Source of the DNA: Paracoccaceae bacterium
GTDB taxonomy: Bacteria > Pseudomonadota > Alphaproteobacteria > Rhodobacterales > Rhodobacteraceae
Direction of reading: 5' to 3'
Assembly (NCBI GenBank): GCA_003561595.1
Contig: PWWF01000134.1
Span: 1-7,288, forward strand
Length of the DNA stretch: 7,288 nucleotides
The notes below the pieces were generated by a model. It did not search any database, was not told the DNA's origin, and saw nothing but the letters and a program-made list of their open reading frames with translations. Shown one piece after another: positions 1-4,648 of this stretch. Made by a program: the position numbers and the translations under genes. Each line of letters starts with the position of its first letter. Positions within the stretch are counted from its first letter, which is position 1.

Positions 1-45
1 GCAGGGGCTTTCAATCGCGCCTTTGGTCCGGGCCTGATAGGTCAT
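1..45 (-). CDS. Partial N-terminus of a probable DUF1289 family protein (runs off the left edge)
   Basis: Only the first 15 codons are in the window, reading MTYQARTKGAIESPC. The motif ESPC near the N-terminus is typical of DUF1289 proteins, short (roughly 60-80 residue) cysteine-rich proteins whose conserved part begins with an ESPC-x-x-x-C segment. The ATG at 45-43 is preceded on the minus strand by a purine-rich AGAGAG about 9 bases upstream, which supports the start. It lies 93 bp downstream of ruvX on the same strand, an arrangement I recall from Rhodobacteraceae. DUF1289 has no established biochemical role to my knowledge. The call rests on one short motif plus context, so another small protein is possible. 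Confidence 0.5.
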   Translation of the reverse strand, partial: MTYQARTKGAIESPC

Positions 46-129
46 AGGGGTCTGCTCTCTCAACCTCGGGCATAGAATACCCATCTGCATGCGCCGGGCC
101 AGCCCGATTCCGGCATTTTGCGGCGTTCT

Positions 130-147
130 GGCGCCAGATCAGGCGCC
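130..147 (-). other. Hairpin spanning the ruvX stop codon
   Basis: GGCGCC occurs at 130-135 and again at 142-147. The hexamer is self-complementary, so the two copies can pair across a 6-nt loop that contains the ruvX TGA (141-139). The copy beyond the stop is also the centre of a 12-bp perfect palindrome, TCTGGCGCCAGA (127-138). No T-tract follows on the minus strand, so this is not a classical intrinsic terminator. It could stabilise the 3' end of the ccmI-ruvX mRNA or mark a boundary before the next gene. In GC-rich DNA, GGCGCC is common, so chance is quite possible. Confidence 0.3.
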
Positions 148-621
148 TTGCCGCCGGATCACGGCCAGCCGGTCCAGCGCGCCCTGCAGGATCACGCCTG
201 CCGCGACATGGTCGATCACCTCGGCCCGGCGGCGGCGTGAGGTATCGGCGGCCAGAAGCGCACGCTCGGCTGCGACGGTGGACAGCCGCTCATCCCAGAA
301 CCCGATGGGCAGATCCGTCAGTTGCGTCAGGTTGCGGGCGAAGGCGCGGGTGGACTGACAGCGCGGCCCCTCGCTGCCATCCATGTTGCGCGGCAGGCCC
401 AGCACCAGCCCGCCGATCTCGCGTTCACGCAGGATGGCCAGCAGGGCTTCCGCATCCACCCCGAATTTGCGCCTGCGAATCGTCTGCAAGGGCGAGGCGA
501 CAGACAGCATCCGGTCCGATACTGCCACGCCGATGGTCTTTTCACCCAGATCCAGCCCCGCCAGCGCGCGGCCCGATACAAGGGCGGTTGCAAAATCATC
601 GAACGGGTCGATCACTGCCAT
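139..621 (-). CDS. ruvX: RuvX/YqgF family pre-16S rRNA nuclease / putative Holliday junction resolvase
   Basis: A 160-residue protein of the RNase H-like YqgF family, cytoplasmic, implicated in maturing the 5' end of 16S rRNA and often annotated as a Holliday-junction resolvase. The family signatures are in order: GLDLGEKTIGVAVSD (residues 22-36, first acidic residue D24), VLGLPRNMDGSEGPR (73-87), WDERLST (109-115, E111) and IDHVAAGVILQ (136-146, D137). D24, E111 and D137 fit the metal-binding acidic triad. There are about 17 residues ahead of the first strand, a longer N-terminus than in E. coli RuvX, but the ATG at 621 is coupled to the upstream gene: the ccmI TGA and this ATG share one base (TGATG). 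Expression therefore probably depends on ccmI translation. Nothing looks broken. Confidence 0.93.
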   Translation of the reverse strand: MAVIDPFDDFATALVSGRALAGLDLGEKTIGVAVSDRMLSVASPLQTIRRRKFGVDAEALLAILREREIGGLVLGLPRNMDGSEGPRCQSTRAFARNLTQLTDLPIGFWDERLSTVAAERALLAADTSRRRRAEVIDHVAAGVILQGALDRLAVIRRQGA

Positions 622-1892
622 CAGGGGCCCATCACCTGCCCGGTCTGCAACCCGGCCTCCTCGGCCACGGAATTGATCATGGCCAGCGCCTCGGCCTCGG
701 CGGCAAAGACCTGCCGCGCCTCTTCCAGAATGGCCAGCGCCTCATCCTCGCGCTCCAGCACACCCAGCGCGCGAATCAGTTGCGCCCAGTCCTCGGGCGG
801 GCCGCCATCATTGCCCAGCCGCGCGGACAGGCTGGCCACCATGCCCTCGATCATCTCGGCCTGCGCCTGCGGGTCCATGTCCTCGACTGCCTCCAGATCG
901 GCCGCGCTTGGCCCGGCCCCGGCCGGTGCGGGCGCAGGCGGCAACTGGAAGCGCGGCTCGCCCGAGATCTGCGCAAGATCCGGCAGCGCGGCGCGAATCT
1001 CGTCCAGCCAGGGCGCATCTGCGGTCGAAACCTCATGCAACCGGCGCCAGACACGGAAGGTCATGTCCGGCCGCCCGGTCTGGGCATACATCCGCCCGGT
1101 GAAATACAGCGCCACCCCATCGGTCGGATCGCGCCGCAGGATATGTTCGATCACGCCCTCGGCCTCTGGCGTGACAAAGCCGCCTGCCGCGATCACCTTC
1201 ATATCGAGCAGCAGCGCATGTTCGGACAGCTCTGCCTCTTCCCCCAGCAGCGAAATCACCCGTTTCTGCGCGTCGATGGCAGCACGGTAATTGCCCAACC
1301 GCATCTCGTTCTGCGCCAGCAGGCGAAAGCCGGTCACATCCTCCGGGCGCGTCAGCAACGCCTCGCGCAACTGCGCGACCATCGGCTCCAGCTCATCACG
1401 GCCTTCGAACTCGGGCGGGGTGGGGTTGGCGGCGGCGAAACGCTCTTCCATCTCGGCCTGACCGGGGCGCGTGCGGCGCGTCTCATCCGCGCGGGCGTGC
1501 CGCTCCAGGAGCGGCATGTCGCTATAGCCCGGCGCACCAAGGGTCATGTAAAGCGCCCCGCTGCCCAGCAGCACCGCCGCAACACTGCCCAGCGCGACCC
1601 AGCGCATCGGCCCCGGCGCAGGCCCGCCGATCGCGCGCGCGCCTTCGCCCTTGTCCAGATCGAGGATGCGGCGCTGGATCTCCAGACGCAGGCGCTGGGC
1701 CTCACCCTCGCCAATCGTGCCGCGCGCCAGATCGCGCTCGACCTCGGTCAGCTGGTCGCGATAGACCTTCATCGCACGGTCGGTTCCGTCGGCGGCCTCC
1801 AGCGAACTGGCCCGCAGGACCGCACGCCCCAACACCAGCGCCACACCCAGCGCAATGACCGCAAACCCCAATATGGCCGTAAGATTATCCAT
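621..1892 (-). CDS. ccmI: Cytochrome c-type biogenesis protein CcmI (CycH), apocytochrome chaperone
   Basis: A 423-residue inner-membrane protein of the System I cytochrome c maturation pathway. CcmI holds apocytochrome c and delivers it to the CcmF/CcmH heme-ligation complex. Layout: membrane helix about residues 5-24; a cytoplasmic loop with a charged coiled-coil-like stretch (MKVYRDQLTEVERDLARG, 41-58) typical of CcmI-1; second membrane helix about 98-118; then a periplasmic C-terminal half with TPR-like helices (about 167-285, including the segment around LLAQNEMRLGNYRAAIDAQ) and the late segment MIEGMVASLSARL (347-359) seen in alphaproteobacterial CcmI. An Ala/Pro-rich linker lies around 318-330. 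The start at 1892 is supported by AGAGGG on the minus strand about 5 bases upstream and by the immediate membrane helix. It is the first gene of a leftward unit with ruvX. Other ccm genes are not in the window. Confidence 0.92.
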   Translation of the reverse strand: MDNLTAILGFAVIALGVALVLGRAVLRASSLEAADGTDRAMKVYRDQLTEVERDLARGTIGEGEAQRLRLEIQRRILDLDKGEGARAIGGPAPGPMRWVALGSVAAVLLGSGALYMTLGAPGYSDMPLLERHARADETRRTRPGQAEMEERFAAANPTPPEFEGRDELEPMVAQLREALLTRPEDVTGFRLLAQNEMRLGNYRAAIDAQKRVISLLGEEAELSEHALLLDMKVIAAGGFVTPEAEGVIEHILRRDPTDGVALYFTGRMYAQTGRPDMTFRVWRRLHEVSTADAPWLDEIRAALPDLAQISGEPRFQLPPAPAPAGAGPSAADLEAVEDMDPQAQAEMIEGMVASLSARLGNDGGPPEDWAQLIRALGVLEREDEALAILEEARQVFAAEAEALAMINSVAEEAGLQTGQVMGP

Positions 1893-1945
1893 GATCGCCC
1901 TCTGTCACTCTCGCCCTGTCTACCGAACTCGCGCGCCCTGAAAAA

Positions 1946-2036
1946 GGCGAAAACCCCACAGACCCGTCACAATGCGGCCAGCCGCGACTGCGGGTCGCAG
2001 CAGACAGCGATTTCGGTTTTCGCCCCGATTGTGACG
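1946..2036. repeat. Two interleaved inverted repeats in the divergent promoter region
   Basis: Pair A is GGCGAAAACC (1946-1955) with its perfect 10-bp reverse complement GGTTTTCGCC (2015-2024). Pair B is CGTCACAAT (1965-1973) with its perfect 9-bp reverse complement ATTGTGACG (2028-2036). The order is A, B, A', B', so the arms are interleaved and cannot all pair as a single cruciform. As protein-binding DNA, they would give two divergent copies of a composite site. As RNA, they would have pseudoknot topology. By a rough estimate, pairs this long are expected well under once in 216 bp of random sequence. What binds them is unknown. Confidence 0.6.
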
Positions 2037-2057
2037 CTTCTGGAAAATCGCGTCACA
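2030..2057. promoter_or_regulatory. Inverted repeat TGTGACGC-N12-GCGTCACA, possible operator upstream of soxB
   Basis: TGTGACGC (2030-2037) and GCGTCACA (2050-2057) are perfect 8-bp reverse complements around a 12-bp spacer rich in A/T relative to its surroundings (CTGGAAAATC within it). The left arm overlaps the B' arm of the interleaved repeats, so the heptamer CGTCACA occurs three times in about 95 bp (1965, 2036 reversed, 2051). The element ends 51 bp before the soxB start, a plausible place for an activator or repressor of the sarcosine operon. The half-site resembles the TGTGA of CRP/FNR-type sites, but the spacing is too wide for a single such dimer. The regulator is not identified. 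Confidence 0.45.
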
Positions 2058-2108
2058 TCGCACTAGGCCAGAGATTACGGCATCGCCCTCACAGGAGCAC
2101 CCGCCCGC

Positions 2109-3353
2109 ATGAAACGCTATTCCGCCTTTGCCATCGCCCGCGAAGCCTTTCGCCAGCACAGCGGCTGGGCGCGCGCCTGGGCCAGCCCAGAGCCGCGCAA
2201 TCATTATGACATCGTGATCGTGGGCGCTGGCGGGCATGGTCTGGCCACGGCCTACTATCTGGGCAAGCGCTTCGGGCTGACCAATATCGCGGTGATCGAG
2301 AAAGGCTGGCTGGGCGGCGGCAATACCGGGCGCAACACCACGATCATCCGGTCGAACTATCTGCAGGACCCGTCCGCCGCGCTATATGAGAAATCGCGCG
2401 CCCTCTATGAGACGCTGAGCCAGGACCTGAATTACAACATCATGTTCTCGCCCCGCGGGGTGATGATGCTGGCCCAGACCGAAGCCGAGAAACGCGGCTA
2501 TCTGCGCACTGAACGCGCCAATGCGCTGCAGGGTGTGGACACGCGCTTCATCCAGCCGTCCGAGGTCCAGCGCCTTGTGCCCATCATCAATATCCACGGC
2601 CCGCGCTACCCGGTGCTGGGCGCACTGTGGCAGGAGCGCGCGGGCACGGCGCGCCATGATGCCGTCGCATGGGGCCTAGCGCGGGCCTGTTCCGCCATGG
2701 GGATGCATGTGATCGAGCAATGCGCCGTGACAGGCGTGGAATCCGCAAATGGCGCGGTCAGCGCGGTCAACACCACCAGGGGGCGCATCACCTGCGGCAA
2801 GCTAGGCATCGTGGTCGCCGGCCATTCGGGCGCGCTGGCCGATATGGCAGGCTTCCGCCTGCCCATCGAATCGGTGGCCCTGCAGGCACTGGTGTCAGAG
2901 CCGATCAAACCCTGCATGGATGTGGTCGTCATGGCCAACACAGTGCACGGGTATCTGTCGCAATCCGACAAGGGCGAAATGGTCATCGGCGGCGGTGCCG
3001 ACGGGTTCAACAACTACACGCAGCGCGGATCGTGGCACCATGTCGAGGAAACCGTCCGCGCGCTGGTCGAAACCTTTCCCATGCTCTCGCGGCTCAAGAT
3101 GCTGCGGCAATGGGGCGGGATCGTGGACATGACGGGCGACCGCTCGCCCATCCTGTCGAAAACCCCGCTTGAGAATTGCTTCATCAATTGCGGCTGGGGC
3201 ACTGGCGGGTTCAAGGCTACACCGGGGTCAGGCTGGGCCATGGCGGAGCTGATGGCCAAGGGCCACAGCCCGCTGACCGACGCGTTCAGCCTGAACCGCT
3301 TCCGCGAGGGCCGCTTCATCGACGAGTCGGTGGCGGCAGGGGTGGCGCATTGA
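2109..3353 (+). CDS. soxB: Heterotetrameric sarcosine oxidase subunit beta
   Basis: A 414-residue flavoprotein, the catalytic subunit of the cytoplasmic tetrameric sarcosine oxidase. It oxidises the N-methyl group of sarcosine on FAD and passes electrons to a covalent FMN at the alpha-beta interface, where O2 is reduced to H2O2. Visible features: N-terminal extension MKRYSAFAIAREAF; Rossmann motif VIVGAGGHGLATAYYLGK (36-53); GWLGGGNTGRNTTIIRSNY (66-84), characteristic of SoxB; TARHDAVAW (180-188), whose His183 aligns with the FMN-linked histidine (His173 in the Corynebacterium enzyme); NCGWGTGGFKATPG (360-373), whose Lys369 aligns with the lysine implicated in oxygen activation; and C-terminus GVAH. 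Length matches the family (about 405-417). It is not the sulfur-oxidation SoxB. It opens the operon, but soxD does not follow directly. Confidence 0.96.
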   Translation: MKRYSAFAIAREAFRQHSGWARAWASPEPRNHYDIVIVGAGGHGLATAYYLGKRFGLTNIAVIEKGWLGGGNTGRNTTIIRSNYLQDPSAALYEKSRALYETLSQDLNYNIMFSPRGVMMLAQTEAEKRGYLRTERANALQGVDTRFIQPSEVQRLVPIINIHGPRYPVLGALWQERAGTARHDAVAWGLARACSAMGMHVIEQCAVTGVESANGAVSAVNTTRGRITCGKLGIVVAGHSGALADMAGFRLPIESVALQALVSEPIKPCMDVVVMANTVHGYLSQSDKGEMVIGGGADGFNNYTQRGSWHHVEETVRALVETFPMLSRLKMLRQWGGIVDMTGDRSPILSKTPLENCFINCGWGTGGFKATPGSGWAMAELMAKGHSPLTDAFSLNRFREGRFIDESVAAGVAH

Positions 3354-3385
3354 CATTTCCCCGGAACCATACCCCGCCCCTCTTC

Positions 3386-3411
3386 GTTGCACCCGCGCTG
3401 ACGCGAGCAAC
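3386..3411 (+). other. Stem-loop between soxB and the next gene, abutting its ribosome binding site
   Basis: GTTGC (3386-3390) pairs with GCAAC (3407-3411), and inside it CGCG (3394-3397) pairs with CGCG (3402-3405) around a CTGA tetraloop, with a small asymmetric internal loop (ACC opposite A). The last paired base lies directly before the AGAGGA ribosome binding site (3412-3417). There is no T-run, so a terminator is unlikely. An mRNA-stability element protecting the soxB 3' end, or a modulator of translation of the downstream gene, fits the position better. Modest stability; not verified by folding. Confidence 0.4.
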
Positions 3412-3423
3412 AGAGGAAAGCTC

Positions 3424-3783
3424 ATGCCAGACAACCAAGACGATCAATCCCGGCCGCAAAAACCACGCGGGCGCCACCCGGCAGAAGAAGACGCCCGCGC
3501 GCGGGGCCGTACGGCCATGCTGGTCAGTGCCGTCCTTCTCGCCATCGGTGTCGGTGTCTATGTCTTCTTCATCGATGGCCGCACCGGGCAGGCGCCGCCC
3601 CCTGCCCCAACAGCCGCGCAGGACGCCGTGCCTGATGTCGGTGACGCAGGCATGGACGGGATGGAGGCCGAGGCCACCGAAGAGCTGCTCGCCGATGATC
3701 CCGATGATCGCATCGACAATGACACGGATATGCCCCCACCCGGAGAGCCCGGCTCACCCGACACGCCGCAATTCGGCGATTGA
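3424..3783 (+). CDS. Small single-pass membrane protein with acidic, proline-rich tail (unrecognised)
   Basis: A 119-residue protein I do not recognise. Residues 1-29 are hydrophilic and carry most of the arginines (PRGRHP, ARARGR). Residues about 31-50 form one hydrophobic helix (AMLVSAVLLAIGVGVYVFFI). Residues 51-119 are a low-complexity tail with 19 Asp/Glu against 2 Arg, 12 prolines and an Asp-dense patch (DDPDDRIDNDTD, 91-102). Positive-inside charge predicts N-terminus in the cytoplasm and tail in the periplasm. There is no signal-peptide cleavage site I trust and no cysteine. The start is supported by AGAGGA (3412-3417), 6 bases upstream. It lies 70 bp after soxB on the same strand, so it is probably in the sox operon. 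No sarcosine-related function can be read from the sequence. The asymmetric charge, good RBS and clear helix argue for a real gene. Confidence 0.7.
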   Translation: MPDNQDDQSRPQKPRGRHPAEEDARARGRTAMLVSAVLLAIGVGVYVFFIDGRTGQAPPPAPTAAQDAVPDVGDAGMDGMEAEATEELLADDPDDRIDNDTDMPPPGEPGSPDTPQFGD

Positions 3784-3942
3784 CGGACCGGATGCCGGGA
3801 CATCAAGGAAACGCGCCGTCCACCCCGGCTCGACAGTCGCAGATCGGCAACGCCTTGCTGCCAAACAGCATGATTTTCCCGCAACAGGGCTGACATTTGC
3901 GGATTTGCACATAAATCCGCTGGAAACGTCAGAGGAGAGATC
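3784..3942 (+). promoter_or_regulatory. Intergenic spacer with an 8-bp perfect palindrome upstream of the 60-residue gene
   Basis: A 159-bp non-coding stretch, locally more A/T-rich after about 3870 than its surroundings. GCGGATTT (3899-3906) and AAATCCGC (3913-3920) are perfect reverse complements around a GCACAT loop. The palindrome ends 10 bases before the strong AGAGGAGA ribosome binding site (3931-3938). A weak promoter-like pair overlaps it: CTGACA (3890-3895), 16 bases, then TAAATC (3912-3917); the -10 is poor. So this is either an RNA stem-loop near the start of translation or an operator over an internal promoter. No T-tract follows, which argues against a terminator. Confidence 0.45.
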
Positions 3943-4125
3943 ATGCAATTCCTGTCACGCAGCATCGCCCGCATCCAGTCCCGCCCCGAGCGCGCTCTGG
4001 GCTTCCTGTTCGGCCTTGCCGTGCCGCTCATCATCGCGGGCCTCTACTGGGCACAGACATCAGGCGGGCTCGCAGGCCCGCTGGTCGACCCGCGCCCCCA
4101 CGCCTTCACGGTCATCGCCGACTGA
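3943..4125 (+). CDS. 60-residue single-pass membrane protein (unrecognised)
   Basis: A very small protein with no family I recognise. Residues 1-18 (MQFLSRSIARIQSRPERA) have four arginines and could form a short amphipathic helix. Residues about 19-37 (LGFLFGLAVPLIIAGLYWA) are a clear membrane helix with a central proline. The 23-residue C-terminal end is nearly uncharged until the last residues. Positive-inside charge predicts N-in, C-out. Translation is supported by one of the best ribosome binding sites in the window, AGAGGAGA (3931-3938) with the ATG at 3943. The 17 bases around its start match those of the preceding 119-residue gene at 15 positions. It sits between that gene and soxD, all on the plus strand. 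It could be a small accessory subunit or membrane tether, but nothing in the sequence shows a partner. A chance ORF is possible, though RBS plus helix plus charge pattern make a real gene more likely. Confidence 0.65.
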   Translation: MQFLSRSIARIQSRPERALGFLFGLAVPLIIAGLYWAQTSGGLAGPLVDPRPHAFTVIAD

Positions 4126-4312
4126 CACGCGACGCCCCCACAGCCTGCACCTGACCGCGTCGGCCCCGCTGGCACGGCTGATTTGCGGCGACCTCAGCCA
4201 GCCGCAGGACGGTGTCTCACCAAAGGCGCCCTCAACTTTCCCCTTTCATCTTTGTCAAAATATCCCGGGGGTGCGGGGGCAGCGCCCCCGCGCGCTCGGT
4301 CAGGAGTAACCC
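4126..4312 (+). repeat. soxD leader with a GC-rich hairpin, probable dispersed Rhodobacteraceae intergenic repeat
   Basis: This 187-bp spacer has no convincing gene. From about 4238 it has an A/T-richer part (CCTTTCATCTTTGTC, then AAAATATCCCGGGGGTG) leading into a very stable stem-loop: GCGGGGGC (4273-4280), loop AGC, GCCCCCGC (4284-4291), extendable by a G-T and a G-C pair to 4271-4293. The combination of a TTTCATCTTTG stretch, AAATATCCC, and a GGGGG/CCCCC hairpin resembles a short intergenic element I recall as common in Rhodobacteraceae genomes, so I class it as a probable dispersed repeat. That is recollection, not a search. The stem ends 8 bases before the soxD ribosome binding site AGGAG (4302-4306). 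It has no T-tract, so it is not an obvious terminator. Confidence 0.5.
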
Positions 4313-4648
4313 ATGCTCGCGCTCACCTGCCCCTGCTGCGGCGTCACTGCCGAGGAAACCGAATTCGCCCCCGGCGGCGAGGCGCATCTCACCCGCTCCG
4401 GCCCCGGCTCCTCCGACAGCGCCTATGAGGCGTATATGTTCCAACGCAAGAACCCGCGCGGCGTGCATTTCGAACGCTGGCGCCATGCCTATGGCTGCGG
4501 CAAATGGTTCATCGCCGCGCGCGACACCATGACACTCGAGGTCTTCGGCACCTACCCGGCCCAGACCACCGAACCCCCTGCCGAAATTGTCAGGACAATC
4601 CGCGCCCATCGCCCCGACTGGACCCCAGCGCAGGAAGGTGCCGCATGA
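4313..4648 (+). CDS. soxD: Sarcosine oxidase subunit delta, zinc-binding
   Basis: A 111-residue protein matching the small delta subunit of heterotetrameric sarcosine oxidase, at the family's usual length (about 90-110). Delta binds one structural Zn and packs against alpha. The expected ligands are present: Cys6 and Cys9 in LTCPCCGVTAEE, and His58 and Cys62 in RWRHAYGCGKWF. The rest is highly typical: APGGEAHL (19-26), NPRGVHFERWRHAYGCGKWF (47-66) and EVFGTYPAQTTEPPAEI. Ribosome binding site AGGAG (4302-4306) is 6 bases from the ATG. The stop overlaps the soxA start in an ATGA junction (4645-4648), so soxD and soxA are translationally coupled. In most operons soxD follows soxB closely; here two extra genes lie between them. 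Confidence 0.96.
   Translation: MLALTCPCCGVTAEETEFAPGGEAHLTRSGPGSSDSAYEAYMFQRKNPRGVHFERWRHAYGCGKWFIAARDTMTLEVFGTYPAQTTEPPAEIVRTIRAHRPDWTPAQEGAA

Larger units (their letters stand above)
1893..2108. promoter_or_regulatory. Divergent intergenic region between ccmI and soxB
   Basis: This 216-bp stretch separates leftward ccmI from rightward soxB and must hold at least one promoter for each, unless transcription reads in from elsewhere. I cannot place -35/-10 boxes with confidence. It contains several repeated elements listed separately, plus a small hairpin around 1984-2000 with two mutually exclusive 5-bp stems (GCGAC/GTCGC and CTGCG/CGCAG). The soxB ribosome binding site AGGAG lies at 2093-2097, 11 bases before the ATG, slightly long. 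No convincing protein-coding gene lies here, and I do not recognise a riboswitch. Confidence 0.6.

Noticed and set aside
237..2066. Long plus-strand open frame opposite ruvX and ccmI
   Set aside because: RuvX and CcmI motifs are clear on the minus strand. This frame gives an Arg/Pro/His-rich product with no domain and ends in the intergenic region.
1893..2108. A riboswitch, for example glycine-responsive, in the soxB leader
   Set aside because: I looked for a recognisable conserved aptamer core and found none. The paired elements are spaced inverted repeats rather than a known aptamer fold.
1920..2237. 105-codon minus-strand frame across the ccmI-soxB intergenic region
   Set aside because: It begins inside soxB in antisense, has no good ribosome binding site and no recognisable features. 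The region is better explained as a divergent promoter.
2109..3353. Sulfur-oxidation (thiosulfate) SoxB
   Set aside because: The shared gene name is a coincidence. The protein has the GAGGHG flavin motif, the FMN-linking histidine and sarcosine oxidase signatures, not the metallophosphatase-like SoxB of sulfur oxidation.
3792..3893. 33-codon plus-strand ORF in the 3784-3942 spacer
   Set aside because: No ribosome binding site before the ATG, no hydrophobic or structured segment, and it overlaps no conserved pattern I know.
4271..4293. GC-rich hairpin as an intrinsic terminator upstream of soxD
   Set aside because: No T-tract follows on the plus strand; the sequence runs directly into the soxD ribosome binding site. 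A terminator here would cut soxDA off from soxB.
3176..4309. 377-codon plus-strand frame overlapping the end of soxB and both small genes
   Set aside because: It starts inside soxB, gives a low-complexity product in another frame, and lacks a ribosome binding site, while the two shorter genes have strong ones and clear membrane helices.
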